Positions 43,411 to 53,069 are shown, counted from the stretch's first letter. The stretch: 64,000 nt of DNA from Flavobacterium sp. CYK-55 (GCF_018413465.1 NZ_JAHCDK010000012.1:1-64000), one strand, 5' to 3'. Notes: generated by a model not told the origin, from the sequence alone. Numbers and translations: made by a program.

Positions 43411-44265
43411 TTAATATTGTACGACAATTTTTTTGCGCGCAAGCAACTGTTGACCACTTGTTATTTGTACAAGATAAACCCCAGCCTGCCATTGATTATT
43501 GTTGATGACTATTTCACGGCCTTGAAGTTGATTCATCTCTTGGATTAATTGTCCGATTGAATTAAATATTTCAATCGTAACATCTTGAAAATCAAAATCC
43601 GTAGTCAAAGTACATGAACGGCTAAACGGATTCGGCACAAAACTAAGTTCAGTATAGTTAAAATCGCCTGTGCTCAACATAGAACAATCGGTGGCAGTTG
43701 GCTGCCCATTGGCTAGTGCAAAATTATAAACATTGATGCCATTTTGAGCGCTACAAGTCAAATAAACATAAGGATCAGACGGTAATTCATAAGTAGGCTT
43801 AAGTGGATGACGACTGTTACCAACCCCTTCCACCCAAGTCTCACTAGGCGCTATATCATTATAGAGATAGATAGACTTTCGGGTTCCGCCATTCACAGGA
43901 ATTGTATTCACAGTTACTGAATAGGTAAATCCGTTGACCAAAGTTATAGATGAACCATTGGTTAGGCTAAAATCATACAGCAATTGATCTGTATTGTTCA
44001 CGCGTCTGTATACTTTTTTAGCCGATACATCTTCGCGCAAATACACATCGGTATTGCTGTATGTATCAGTTATTTTTTTGTACGTAAATGATCCAATGGT
44101 AACATCAACACCGGAGTTGATCACTCTGTTTTGCTGTCCGCCAAAAGTAGCAATAGCAATGTTCCATGACGGGTTGTTGTTGAGCATCGAAACATACGGT
44201 TGCCCCATAAGACTTTGCGCAAATAAACACAGCACAATGGCTTGTTTGAATAGATTGGTTTTCAT
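43411..44265 (-). CDS. Secreted hypothetical protein with T9SS signal
   Basis: 284 aa. Signal peptide MKTNLFKQAIVLCLFAQSLMG, then about 190 beta-rich residues without known family (SWNIAIATFGG, YKKITDTYSNTDVYLREDVSAKKVYR), then a T9SS type A sorting domain (SFVPNPFSRS...GVYLVQITSG). It interrupts the sulfur genes on the opposite strand and is probably unrelated to them. Promoter TTG-N19-TATATTTA on the minus strand (44319-44290). Confidence 0.78.
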   Translation of the reverse strand: MKTNLFKQAIVLCLFAQSLMGQPYVSMLNNNPSWNIAIATFGGQQNRVINSGVDVTIGSFTYKKITDTYSNTDVYLREDVSAKKVYRRVNNTDQLLYDFSLTNGSSITLVNGFTYSVTVNTIPVNGGTRKSIYLYNDIAPSETWVEGVGNSRHPLKPTYELPSDPYVYLTCSAQNGINVYNFALANGQPTATDCSMLSTGDFNYTELSFVPNPFSRSCTLTTDFDFQDVTIEIFNSIGQLIQEMNQLQGREIVINNNQWQAGVYLVQITSGQQLLARKKIVVQY

Positions 44266-44289
44266 AGTAATTTGTTTAGTTGTTTATCG

Positions 44290-44319
44290 TAAATATAATT
44301 ATTGTTTTTTGAGCAGCAA
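44290..44319 (-). promoter_or_regulatory. Promoter of the minus-strand T9SS protein gene
   Basis: Minus strand TTG, 19 nt, TATATTTA, 25 nt before the start codon. Confidence 0.6.
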
Positions 44320-44367
44320 ACAATTGTACCACAATACTCAGTCTCCATGCACTCAACCACTCCCCAA

Positions 44368-44412
44368 TGTGACAAAAGTCATAGTTTACCCAAAATCAAG
44401 GTTTTAGTTTTG
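44368..44412 (+). promoter_or_regulatory. Crp/Fnr site and -7 box of the MBL-rhodanese operon
   Basis: TGTGAC-AAAA-GTCATA (44368-44383) with its centre 29.5 bp before TAGTTTTG (44405-44412). This corresponds to an activator placed near -41.5 of the predicted start. Confidence 0.75.
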
Positions 44413-44437
44413 GCCTATAATTCAAAAAACACCAACC

Positions 44438-45853
44438 ATGAAAATAGAACAAATTTATACCGGCTGTATCGCACATGCGGCTTATTATATTGAATGCAAC
44501 GGCGAGGCTGCGATTGTAGATCCGCTCAGAGAAGTGGAACCTTATCTCAACAGAGCGCAAAAAGACAAGGCCCAAATTAAGTATGTTTTTGAAACACATT
44601 TTCATGCTGATTTTGTGTCGGGTCATTTAGATTTAGCCAAAAAAACAGGGGCACAAATTGTTTATGGCCCAACGGCCCAACCGGGTTTTGATGCTTTGGT
44701 AGCAACCGATGGTCAAGAATTTAAAGTGGGTAATTGCACCATTAAAGCCATACACACTCCGGGTCATACTTTAGAAAGCACTTGCTATTTGGTAACCGAT
44801 GCACAGGGAACGCCGCAAGGATTAATCACCGGAGACACTTTGTTTATTGGTGATGTGGGCCGACCTGATTTGGCGCAACACGTCATTGCCGATCTAACCC
44901 AAGACAAACTCGCGCGCATGTTGTACCATTCATTGAGAGATAAAATTATGCCGCTTTCAGATGACATCATCGTTTATCCGAACCACGGAGCCGGCAGTGC
45001 TTGCGGCAAAATGATGAGCAAAGAAACCACCGATACTTTGGGCAATCAAAAGAAAACCAATTATGCTTTGAATCCAGAACTAACTGAAGATGACTTTGTC
45101 AAAGCTTTACTCACAGGGCTTACCACACCTCCGGGTTATTTTCCGAAAAACGTTTTGATGAATCTTCAAGGTTACGAATCATTAGATGTGATATTAGACC
45201 GTGCACAACAACCGCTTTCAGCCGATGAATTTGGCCATAAAGCTTTGCACGAACACGCCATTATGCTCGATGTGCGCGCTGCGGGTGATTTTGCCAACGG
45301 ATTTATTCCGGGCAGCATCAATATTGGTATGGATGGTAATTTTGCGATGTGGGTGGGCGAAATGATTGCCGATATCAAACAACCCATTTTACTCATTGCC
45401 GATCCGGGCAAAGAAGTTGAAGCGCTCATTAGGTTATCACGTGTGGGCTATGACCAAACCATTGGTTATTTAGACGGTGGTTTTGAAAGTTGGAAAAAAT
45501 CAGGAAAACCTATTGAAACCATTGAGCGCATAACCGCTGAAGAACTTAAAAGTCAATTGTCAACCCACGCCATGCCCGTGATTGATGTGCGCAAAAAATC
45601 AGAATTTGATTCTGAACATATGGTGGGCGCGGTGAATATCCCGATGAATGAGCTGTACAAGCGTTTGGATGAAATCCCGAAAGACCAGCCATTTATCTTG
45701 CATTGTGCCGGTGGATACCGCAGTATGATAGCCGCATCCATCCTCAAACAACTGGGCTGGAATAACTTTACTGATGTAGTCGGAGGTTTTTCTGAAATAA
45801 AAAGAACGCAACTTCCGGTAACTGAATATGTTTGCCCGAGCACTTTGTTGTAA
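44438..45853 (+). CDS. MBL-fold/double-rhodanese protein (persulfide dioxygenase-like)
   Basis: 471 aa. A metallo-beta-lactamase domain of the ETHE1 type (1-250) shows H54-F-H56-A-D58 and H63, then HTPGHT, GDTLFIGDVGRPD and VYPNHGAGSACG. Two rhodanese domains follow. The first (about 262-360) has an Ala/Asp stretch where the catalytic Cys should be; the second (about 375-471) has C423 in HCAGGYRS. Such proteins oxidise glutathione- or other low-molecular persulfide to sulfite while the rhodanese moves sulfane sulfur. First gene of an operon with rhodanese, DUF2892 and thioredoxin. A paralogue is at 61212. Confidence 0.9.
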   Translation: MKIEQIYTGCIAHAAYYIECNGEAAIVDPLREVEPYLNRAQKDKAQIKYVFETHFHADFVSGHLDLAKKTGAQIVYGPTAQPGFDALVATDGQEFKVGNCTIKAIHTPGHTLESTCYLVTDAQGTPQGLITGDTLFIGDVGRPDLAQHVIADLTQDKLARMLYHSLRDKIMPLSDDIIVYPNHGAGSACGKMMSKETTDTLGNQKKTNYALNPELTEDDFVKALLTGLTTPPGYFPKNVLMNLQGYESLDVILDRAQQPLSADEFGHKALHEHAIMLDVRAAGDFANGFIPGSINIGMDGNFAMWVGEMIADIKQPILLIADPGKEVEALIRLSRVGYDQTIGYLDGGFESWKKSGKPIETIERITAEELKSQLSTHAMPVIDVRKKSEFDSEHMVGAVNIPMNELYKRLDEIPKDQPFILHCAGGYRSMIAASILKQLGWNNFTDVVGGFSEIKRTQLPVTEYVCPSTLL

Positions 45854-45898
45854 CGCAAGAATTATTTTGATTAAATTCAACTTTTTAAAGTCAACACT

Positions 45899-46219
45899 TT
45901 GGAAAAACTCAGAATCTTATATGCTGGCAACAGTACCGATAAAATTACCCAAGCCATTGATGGTGGCGCTTGCTTGCTCGATGTGCGCGCTAAATCTGAA
46001 TACAACAACGGCCATGTGCGCGGATCGGTTAACATTCCGCTGGATGATTTAACCTCGAGCTTGCCTGAATTAAACCCCGAGCAACCCATTGTTGTATATT
46101 GCCGCAGCGGAATGCGCAGTGCTCAAGCCAAACGAACATTAGAGAAAAATGGCTTTGAACTGGTTATCAACGGAGGAAATTGGGAACACATCAACAGAAT
46201 TGTACAATCACTAAAATAA
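45899..46219 (+). CDS. Single-domain rhodanese
   Basis: 106 aa, starting at TTG (45899) because no in-frame ATG precedes the conserved domain. C68 in VVYCRSGMRSA is the catalytic cysteine; LLDVRAKSEYNNGHVRGSVNIPL is the N-terminal signature. It carries sulfane sulfur as a cysteine persulfide, probably between SQR and the MBL-rhodanese protein or thioredoxin in the cytoplasm. 45 nt behind the MBL gene, 7 nt before DUF2892: same operon. Confidence 0.88.
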   Translation: MEKLRILYAGNSTDKITQAIDGGACLLDVRAKSEYNNGHVRGSVNIPLDDLTSSLPELNPEQPIVVYCRSGMRSAQAKRTLEKNGFELVINGGNWEHINRIVQSLK

Positions 46220-46226
46220 CATAATT

Positions 46227-46433
46227 ATGAAACCAAACATGGGAAAAACCGACCGCGCTTTGCGCTTTATTGTTGCCGTTGTTATTGGCATTTTGTATAT
46301 GAACCACACCATCAGCGGAATGCTAGCGGGCATTTTGGGCTTATTGGCTGTGGTATTTGTATTGACCGGTTTGATTAAGTTTTGTCCGTTGTATTTGCCT
46401 TTTGGTATCGATACGCGTGAAGACAAAAAGTAA
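46227..46433 (+). CDS. DUF2892 (YgaP-like) inner-membrane protein
   Basis: 68 aa with two transmembrane helices (about 13-28 and 30-50) joined by a short turn, and the CP motif (FCPLYLPFGI) after the second helix that is typical of DUF2892. In YgaP this domain is fused to rhodanese; here a rhodanese gene lies directly upstream, so the two probably form the same unit as separate chains. Proposed role: handling of sulfide or thiocyanate at the membrane. Another DUF2892 gene is at 59236. Confidence 0.85.
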   Translation: MKPNMGKTDRALRFIVAVVIGILYMNHTISGMLAGILGLLAVVFVLTGLIKFCPLYLPFGIDTREDKK

Positions 46434-46462
46434 TTTTACAATACATTCAAATCAATACGGCC

Positions 46463-46765
46463 ATGAATGCATCTTTTCAGTCACTTATCGAAAGTGAAAA
46501 GCCTGTTTTGGTTGATTTTTTTGCCACGTGGTGCGGACCGTGTCAGATGCTCTCGCCTACACTCAAACAAGTCAAAGATCAATTGGGTGAACGCGTTTCG
46601 ATTATTAAAATTGATGTCGATAAAAATCCTGAAATTGCCGAATCGTACCGTGTGCGTGGCGTGCCTACGATGATGCTTTTTCAAGAAGGTGTTCAGCTCT
46701 GGCGACAATCAGGCGTTTTATCTAAAGACGAAATTGTCAATATAATCTTAGAAAAATCTAAATAA
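46463..46765 (+). CDS. trxA: Thioredoxin
   Basis: 100 aa, complete thioredoxin fold. Active site W23-C24-G-P-C27 and cis-proline in RVRGVPTMMLF. No signal peptide, so cytoplasmic. As fourth gene of the sulfur operon it probably reduces rhodanese persulfides or the persulfide product of SQR, rather than being the general housekeeping thioredoxin. Confidence 0.92.
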   Translation: MNASFQSLIESEKPVLVDFFATWCGPCQMLSPTLKQVKDQLGERVSIIKIDVDKNPEIAESYRVRGVPTMMLFQEGVQLWRQSGVLSKDEIVNIILEKSK

Positions 46766-46799
46766 TGTTAAACAAAGCTGATTGTTTGACAAAAAGTAA

Positions 46800-46807
46800 T
46801 ATTTTTG
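46800..46807 (+). promoter_or_regulatory. -7 box before the Cys-rich small protein
   Basis: TATTTTTG, 28 nt before the ATG at 46835. A Crp/Fnr palindrome with the geometry of the other four promoters is absent. Confidence 0.45.
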
Positions 46808-46834
46808 GAATCATTATCAACTAAAATTAATCCC

Positions 46835-47029
46835 ATGAAAAAATCAATTGCTTTGCTCGTAATGAGCGCATTTTTCTTCGGAAATACTGTAAACGCTCAA
46901 GAAGTTGCCAAACAAGAGCAAAAAGCTAAAACCGAAAAATCTTGTTCAAAAGAAGAAAAAAAATCTTGCCACGGTGAGAAAAAAGGCGGATGTTGTGCAG
47001 CAAAAAAAGCAGCAGCTACAAAGTCATAA
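46835..47029 (+). CDS. Small exported Cys/Lys-rich protein
   Basis: 64 aa from the ATG at 46835 (MKKSIALLVMSAFFFGNTVN, cleaved after AQ); the frame begins 10 codons earlier at a TTG. The mature peptide of about 42 residues is mostly Lys/Glu/Ala with four cysteines: KSCSKEEKKSC and GGCCAAKK, plus one His. Small periplasmic proteins of this kind accompany metal or sulfur genes in Bacteroidota and could bind copper or other soft metals. It ends before a terminator and precedes the CusA locus. Function is inferred from context only. Confidence 0.7.
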   Translation: MKKSIALLVMSAFFFGNTVNAQEVAKQEQKAKTEKSCSKEEKKSCHGEKKGGCCAAKKAAATKS

Positions 47030-47040
47030 ATAAAGAACAG

Positions 47041-47072
47041 TAGAGTGTCTGAATCAGGCACTCTATTTTTTA
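47041..47072 (+). terminator. Terminator of the thioredoxin/Cys-rich unit
   Basis: TAGAGTG / CACTCTA stem followed by a run of T, 12 bp after the stop. Confidence 0.8.
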
Positions 47073-47076
47073 TCTG

Positions 47077-47466
47077 ATGAAATCTCCTATAGCTACAATA
47101 TTTCTGATGGCCTATTTGTTTACTTCGGTACACTTAGGCGAATTGCTCAAGTTGCCCATGTTGGCAGAACACTTCATTGAGCATCAACAAGCCAAACCTC
47201 AGATTAGTTTGTGGGATTTTTTGTGTCAACATTACGCTCATGGCGAAGTTATAGATAGCGATTTTGACAAAGACATGAAGTTGCCTTTTAAATCGCACGG
47301 AGGTTGCAGCTGTTCGGTGTTATCGTATTTTGAGCCGATTCCTCATTTTAATTTGTTTCGATTAGACTCGTTCCCAACCGGGCAAAACGAGAAAAACTTT
47401 GGCTATCAAAGCCATTTTATTCCTAAATTTTCACATTCTATCTGGCAACCGCCTAAAATAGCTTAA
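47077..47466 (+). CDS. Hypothetical protein linked to CusA-type efflux
   Basis: 129 aa. An N-terminal hydrophobic segment (MKSPIATIFLMAYLFTSVHL) acts as signal or anchor. The body has a His/Cys-rich stretch (LCQHYAHGEV, KSHGGCSCSVL) suitable for metal binding. Comparable small proteins often precede heavy-metal RND pumps in Bacteroidota. It ends 90 nt before the CusA start and probably shares its transcript. Confidence 0.65.
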   Translation: MKSPIATIFLMAYLFTSVHLGELLKLPMLAEHFIEHQQAKPQISLWDFLCQHYAHGEVIDSDFDKDMKLPFKSHGGCSCSVLSYFEPIPHFNLFRLDSFPTGQNEKNFGYQSHFIPKFSHSIWQPPKIA

Positions 47467-47556
47467 TTGTTTCTTTGTTTTTAGTAACCAAACTGTCCCT
47501 TTTTTAAGCGGTAAACAGTGGGTTTATATTTTATTCTATCCACAAAAAATACAATT

Positions 47557-50500
47557 ATGCTCAATAAAATCATCGAGTTTTCCGTACGGAATAAACTCAT
47601 CATTGGTCTGATGCTCCTAGCTTTAATTGGCTACGGAAGCTACCAGGCCACCCAACTGCCTATTGATGCCGTTCCGGACATCACCAACAATCAGGTTCAG
47701 GTCATTACTATTGCACCTTCATTTGGGGCAACCGATATTGAACGTTTGGTGACTTTTCCGATCGAACAAGCCAACAGCAATATTCCCGGAACGATAGAAA
47801 TCAGAAGCTTTTCGCGATTTGGATTGTCTCTAGTGACCATCGTCTTTGACGATGATACTGATGTATACTGGGCGCGTCAGCAAGTAGCCGAACGTTTGCA
47901 AAAAGTACAAACCGAAATTCCTGCCGGCATCGGAACACCTGAATTAGGCCCAGTATCGAGTGGTTTGGGCGAGATTTATCAGTATGTGGTTCGCCCGCAA
48001 AAAGGCTTTGAAAGTCAATACGATGCTACGGAATTGCGCACCCTACAAGACTGGGTGGTGCGTCGTCAATTATTGGGTGTTCAAGGCGTGGCTGAAGTCA
48101 GCAGTTTTGGCGGTAAACTCAAACAATACGAAATTGCCTTAAACCCGAACAAACTCAACGCTATGGGGCTCACTATCGCCGATGTATTCAGCGCTGTTGA
48201 AGCCAACAACCAAAACACCGGAGGGGCTTATATTGAAAAAGGCGGAACTTCTTTATTTATTCGCAGTGAAGGGCTCTTGGGCTCAATGGATGACATCAAC
48301 AACATCCGCATCACGCCTGGTTCGGGTAAAAGCCCCGTCTTTTTGCGCGATGTAGCCGAAGTGCGCATCGGTCATGCCACGCGTTACGGAGCCATGACCT
48401 ATAACGATCAAGGCGAAGTATCGGGGGCTGTGGTGATGATGCTCAAAGGCGCCAACAGCAGTCAGGTAATTAAAAACGTCAAAGAACGCATTGCGCAAAT
48501 TCAGAAAACCTTACCCAAAGGCGTCGTAATTGAACCTTTCTTAGATAGAACCAAAATGGTTAACAACGCCATTGGCACCGTTGAGAAAAACTTGCTCGAA
48601 GGCGCGCTGATTGTAGTATTTGTACTGGTTATGTTTTTGGGGAATTTCAGAGCCGGTTTATTGGTAGCCTCGGTGATTCCGCTCGCGATGTTGTTTGCCA
48701 TCATCATGATGAACCTTTTTGGCGTGAGTGGCAACCTCATGAGTTTGGGCGCGCTTGATTTTGGTTTGATTGTAGACGGAGCCGTGATTATTGTTGAGGC
48801 CGTAATGCATCAACTCACCCACAGTAAAAAGTTTACACACATCAACCAACTCAGTCAAGACCAAATGGATGCTGAGGTAAAAACTTCAGCCGGCAAAATG
48901 ATGAACAGCGCCGTGTTTGGGCAAATCATTATTCTCATTGTGTACTTACCCATCTTTACCTTGGAAGGCATTGAAGGAAAAATGTTTATTCCGATGGCAC
49001 AAACCGTTGCCTTTGCTTTATTGGGCGCTTTTATTTTGTCGTTGACCTATATTCCGATGATGAGTTCGGTGTTTTTGAGCAAGAAAATTCAGCACGAGCC
49101 CAACAAATCTGACTTGGTAATGGCCAAAATTGAAAGACGTTACCAACATTATTTGCAAAAAGCCTTGAATCATCCCAAAGCTATTTTGGCTACCGTCATC
49201 GGGATGTTTGTTATGGCTGTGGCTATTTTGAGTATGCTGGGCGGAGAATTTATTCCGGCACTTGAAGAAGGTGATTTTGCGGTTGATACACGTGTGCTCA
49301 CGGGCAGTAATTTGACCACTACGGTTGAGAGTACACAAAAGGCAGCGCATATTTTAAAATCGCGATTTCCTGAAGTTGAAAAAGTCGTGACCAAAATTGG
49401 CAGCGGTGAAGTTCCCACCGATCCGATGCCTATGGAAGCCAGTGATATGATGGTGATTCTCAAAGACAAATCTGAATGGACCTCAGCCAAAACATTTAAT
49501 GAACTCAGCGAAAAAATGGGGCAAGCGCTCACCGAAGTTCCGGGCATTACGGCTGGGTTTCAGTATCCGGTGCAAATGCGTTTTAACGAACTCATGACCG
49601 GCGCTCGACAAGATGTGGTGTGCAAAATCTTTGGCGAAAACCTCGACACTCTTGCGGTTTATGCACAAAAACTCGGCAAAATTGTCGGTACGGTTGAAGG
49701 TGCACAAAACCTATATGTTGAACCCGTAACGGGAATGCCGCAGATTATTATTGAATATAACCGCAGCACCATCGCGCAGTACGGTTTATCGGTAGAAGAA
49801 ATCAACCGCGCAGTTCATACCGCTTTTGCCGGACAAAGCACCGGACTGGTCTTTGAAGGCGAAAAACGATTTGATCTGGTGGTACGATTGGGCGACGAAC
49901 AACGTCAAAACCTTGAAGATGTTCAGAATTTACTCATTGCTACGGCTTCAGGCACGCAGATTCCGCTGTCGCAGTTGGCACAAGTAAGCATCAAAAACGG
50001 ACCGAATCAGATTCAGCGTGAAGATGCCAAACGACGCATTATTGTGGGTTTTAATGTGCGCGGTCGCGATGTTCAAAGTATAGTAAATGAATTGCAAACC
50101 AAAGTCGAAAAGAAACTGGCGCTCCCTGCGGGTTATTACGTTACCTATGGCGGTGCATTTGAAAACCTCAACAAAGCCAAAGCCCGATTGATGATAGCCG
50201 TTCCGGTATCGCTCATATTGATTTTCTTGTTGTTGTTTTTTGCATTTAAATCAGTGCGTCAAGGTTTGCTGATTTATTCGGCCATTCCGCTTTCGGCCAT
50301 AGGCGGTATCTTCTTTTTGGCCCTGCGCGGCATGCCGTTTAGCATCAGTGCCGGCGTTGGCTTTATTGCACTTTTTGGCGTAGCAGTACTCAACGGAATT
50401 GTACTGATTGCAGAGTTTAATCAACTAAAATCTGAAGGAATGAAGGACTTACACCGCATTGTTTTAATGGGCACCAAAGTGCGATTGCGCCCGGTGTTGA

Positions 50501-51909
50501 TGACTGCTTTTGTAGCCTCGTTGGGCTTTTTGCCGATGGCGCTCAGCAACGGAGCCGGAGCCGAAGTACAACGTCCGCTGGCCACCGTGGTTATTGGCGG
50601 ACTCATGATTGCCACCTTTTTAACCCTATTTGTTTTGCCGATTTTGTATGTGTTGTTTGAAGGCAAAACCACTAAAAACACTTCGACAAAAGGAATAGCA
50701 ACTGTCGTATTGTGGATGCTTTTAATTCCGAACCTCAGCATGGCACAAACAAAAACTTTAAACTGGGAACAAGCCCTGCAAACCGCGCTCAAAAAAAATA
50801 AAAACCTACAGCAAGACCGACTGCGGGTGCAATATCATGAAAAACTGAGTAAATCGGCCACCAATCTGTCACCTACCAACATCAATGCTGAATACGGACA
50901 AATCAACAGTTACTACAACGACAATCGTTTGAGCATAGCGCAGTCGTTGAGTTTTCCTACGGTGTATCATCGTCAGAAAAAGTACTTTAAAGAAGTGACC
51001 AAATCAGCTGCTATTAAAGTAAAAGCGCGCGAGTCGCAACTTAAAAAAGAGGTTACCGATACTTATTACGGTTGGCTTTTTTGGCTAGAAAAAGAAAAGT
51101 TGCTCATGAAAAGCGATACTATTTTTGCCGAATTCCAGCGCAAATCAGAGCTGCGCTTTAAAAAAGGCGAAAGCAATATACTCGAGCAAGCCACCGCACA
51201 AACCCAACGCGGTGCTATACAGATGCAATTGGCCGAAGTTCGTCGCGAAAAAAATCGAATGCTTCAAGAGTTTTCTTGGCTTATGGGCAACGATACGCTC
51301 TACAGTCCGAAGCCTATTGCGGTAAAATTACCGGCACCGATGGCCCAAGATAGTTTGGGTTGGCAACAACACACCGAGGTGCAATGGGCTGCACAACAAA
51401 AAGCCATTGAGCAAGCAGCTACCCGACTTGAAAAATCAAAACTTTTGCCAGAGCTTACCGTAGGCTACAACAGCATGACCATGCAAGGAACAGGCTCAAA
51501 CAATGTGCTGTACAACAGCAGCACACGCTTTCAGTCAGGGCAAATCGGTTTGGGCATTCCGCTGTTGGGTGGCGCACAACGGGCCCGAATATCGGCTTCA
51601 AAAGTGCAACAACAACTTGCCGAGAACCAATATGAAAATGAAAAATTACTTTGGCGCAAACAATGGAAAAACGCACAAACAGATTTTTCAACCGCACAAG
51701 CACAAATAAGTTATTACGAAAATACCGCGCTTAAAAGTGCCGCGCAAATGACCCAAACGGCCGACCTGCAATTTTTGGGTGGTGAGATTAACTACCTGCA
51801 ATGGGTACAAATCATGCATCAGAGCATTGCCATTCAGAGTGATTACCTTGATGCCGTGATGCAATTTAACTTAGCAATTAGCCAACTCAATTACCTCAAT
51901 TCTAAATAA
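47557..51909 (+). CDS. cusA: CusA/CzcA heavy-metal RND pump fused to a TolC-like outer-membrane domain
   Basis: 1450 aa from the ATG at 47557 (MLNKIIEFSVRNKL). Residues 1 to about 1035 are a heavy-metal RND permease with twelve membrane helices and the proton-relay acids D401 and D407 (LDFGLIVDGAVIIVEAVM). A hydrophobic segment at 1045-1064 (VVLWMLLIPNLSMAQ) reads like an internal signal peptide with an AxA-like site, then an outer-membrane factor of about 390 residues begins. Inner- and outer-membrane components are thus one chain, perhaps cut after export. It exports Cu/Ag or Zn/Co/Cd with the CusB adaptor 7 nt downstream. This fusion is known in Bacteroidota. Confidence 0.92.
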   Translation: MLNKIIEFSVRNKLIIGLMLLALIGYGSYQATQLPIDAVPDITNNQVQVITIAPSFGATDIERLVTFPIEQANSNIPGTIEIRSFSRFGLSLVTIVFDDDTDVYWARQQVAERLQKVQTEIPAGIGTPELGPVSSGLGEIYQYVVRPQKGFESQYDATELRTLQDWVVRRQLLGVQGVAEVSSFGGKLKQYEIALNPNKLNAMGLTIADVFSAVEANNQNTGGAYIEKGGTSLFIRSEGLLGSMDDINNIRITPGSGKSPVFLRDVAEVRIGHATRYGAMTYNDQGEVSGAVVMMLKGANSSQVIKNVKERIAQIQKTLPKGVVIEPFLDRTKMVNNAIGTVEKNLLEGALIVVFVLVMFLGNFRAGLLVASVIPLAMLFAIIMMNLFGVSGNLMSLGALDFGLIVDGAVIIVEAVMHQLTHSKKFTHINQLSQDQMDAEVKTSAGKMMNSAVFGQIIILIVYLPIFTLEGIEGKMFIPMAQTVAFALLGAFILSLTYIPMMSSVFLSKKIQHEPNKSDLVMAKIERRYQHYLQKALNHPKAILATVIGMFVMAVAILSMLGGEFIPALEEGDFAVDTRVLTGSNLTTTVESTQKAAHILKSRFPEVEKVVTKIGSGEVPTDPMPMEASDMMVILKDKSEWTSAKTFNELSEKMGQALTEVPGITAGFQYPVQMRFNELMTGARQDVVCKIFGENLDTLAVYAQKLGKIVGTVEGAQNLYVEPVTGMPQIIIEYNRSTIAQYGLSVEEINRAVHTAFAGQSTGLVFEGEKRFDLVVRLGDEQRQNLEDVQNLLIATASGTQIPLSQLAQVSIKNGPNQIQREDAKRRIIVGFNVRGRDVQSIVNELQTKVEKKLALPAGYYVTYGGAFENLNKAKARLMIAVPVSLILIFLLLFFAFKSVRQGLLIYSAIPLSAIGGIFFLALRGMPFSISAGVGFIALFGVAVLNGIVLIAEFNQLKSEGMKDLHRIVLMGTKVRLRPVLMTAFVASLGFLPMALSNGAGAEVQRPLATVVIGGLMIATFLTLFVLPILYVLFEGKTTKNTSTKGIATVVLWMLLIPNLSMAQTKTLNWEQALQTALKKNKNLQQDRLRVQYHEKLSKSATNLSPTNINAEYGQINSYYNDNRLSIAQSLSFPTVYHRQKKYFKEVTKSAAIKVKARESQLKKEVTDTYYGWLFWLEKEKLLMKSDTIFAEFQRKSELRFKKGESNILEQATAQTQRGAIQMQLAEVRREKNRMLQEFSWLMGNDTLYSPKPIAVKLPAPMAQDSLGWQQHTEVQWAAQQKAIEQAATRLEKSKLLPELTVGYNSMTMQGTGSNNVLYNSSTRFQSGQIGLGIPLLGGAQRARISASKVQQQLAENQYENEKLLWRKQWKNAQTDFSTAQAQISYYENTALKSAAQMTQTADLQFLGGEINYLQWVQIMHQSIAIQSDYLDAVMQFNLAISQLNYLNSK

Positions 51910-51916
51910 ATTCAAC

Positions 51917-53047
51917 ATGAAAAAAATAACCTTATATACAACGCTCGTTTTTGTTTTGGCGGCTTGTCAAAAAAAAGAAAGCACCCCAACAACTCAGGCC
52001 ACTGCCGAAAACTTAATAACACTCACCCAGGCACAATACCTAAATGCTGGCTTGCAAACAACCAGCGCTGAGTACCGCAACATGACCTCTACCCTACGCG
52101 TCAACGGAATCATTGATGTACCACCGCAAAACATGGTTTCGGTGAGTATGCCTTTGGGCGGTTACCTCAAAAGCACAAGATTGTTGCCGGGCATGCACAT
52201 TGTTAAAGGCGAAGTCATTGCTACCTTAGAAGACCAGCAATACATCAACTTGCAGCAAGATTATCTGGCTACACGTGCCAAATTGGTTTATGCACAAAAA
52301 GAATACGAACGCCAACGTGATTTAAACAAAAGTCAAGCGAGCAGTGATAAAGTGTTTCAAATGGCCGAAGCCGAATATCAAAACCTGCGCATCGCTTTGA
52401 GCGCTTTGACTGAAAAACTCAAACTCATCTCAATTAACCCCAGTAAACTCAGCGAAGGCAACATCTCAAAAAGCATTAACATTTATGCGCCCATTTCTGG
52501 CTTTGTCTCAAAAGTTAATGTCAATATCGGCAAGTATGTCAACCCGACCGATGTGTTGTTTGAACTCGTGAATCCGGATGATATTCACTTAAACTTAAAG
52601 ATTTTTGAAAAAGATGTGATGCGTTTATCGGTAGGGCAAAAACTGTTTGCGTTTACCAACAGTCAGCCCGATCAAAAACATCCGTGTGAGATTATCTTAA
52701 TCAGCAAAGATTTATCTACCGAAGACCATACCGTTGAAGTGCATTGTCATTTTAACGATTATGACAAAACCTTGTTACCGGGCATGTATATGAATGCCGA
52801 AATTGAACTCAAGAACAACAAAGCGCTGGCCTTACCCGAAGAAGCTGTGGTGAATTTTGAAGGCAAAGATTACCTGGTTATGGTTCAAGATCAGCTGCAT
52901 TATATATTGCAACCCGTTACCATTTCCATTCAGTCTGAAGGATTTGTAAGCATAGCCCAACCCGAACTCATTGAAAACAAAAAAATCGTGACCAAAGGCG
53001 CTTATACCCTACTGATGCAACTCAAGAACAAAGCTGAAGAAGAATAA
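51917..53047 (+). CDS. cusB: RND periplasmic adaptor lipoprotein (CusB/CzcB-like)
   Basis: 376 aa. Lipobox LAAC17 anchors it in the membrane. A barrel-sandwich lipoyl domain (VSVSMPLGGYLKST, APISGFVSKVNVNIGKYV) is split by a helical hairpin of about 80 residues (DYLATRAKLVYAQKEYERQRDLNKSQ), followed by the beta-barrel and membrane-proximal domains. It links the CusA fusion protein to its outer-membrane part. It follows cusA by 7 nt and precedes a terminator. No methionine-rich metal motif is seen at the N-terminus, so metal delivery is uncertain. Confidence 0.88.
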   Translation: MKKITLYTTLVFVLAACQKKESTPTTQATAENLITLTQAQYLNAGLQTTSAEYRNMTSTLRVNGIIDVPPQNMVSVSMPLGGYLKSTRLLPGMHIVKGEVIATLEDQQYINLQQDYLATRAKLVYAQKEYERQRDLNKSQASSDKVFQMAEAEYQNLRIALSALTEKLKLISINPSKLSEGNISKSINIYAPISGFVSKVNVNIGKYVNPTDVLFELVNPDDIHLNLKIFEKDVMRLSVGQKLFAFTNSQPDQKHPCEIILISKDLSTEDHTVEVHCHFNDYDKTLLPGMYMNAEIELKNNKALALPEEAVVNFEGKDYLVMVQDQLHYILQPVTISIQSEGFVSIAQPELIENKKIVTKGAYTLLMQLKNKAEEE

Positions 53048-53069
53048 AATCTAGCACTAAACTAAAGAC

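Noticed and set aside
49170..49547. 125-aa minus-strand ORF
   Set aside because: Antisense to cusA; no independent evidence.
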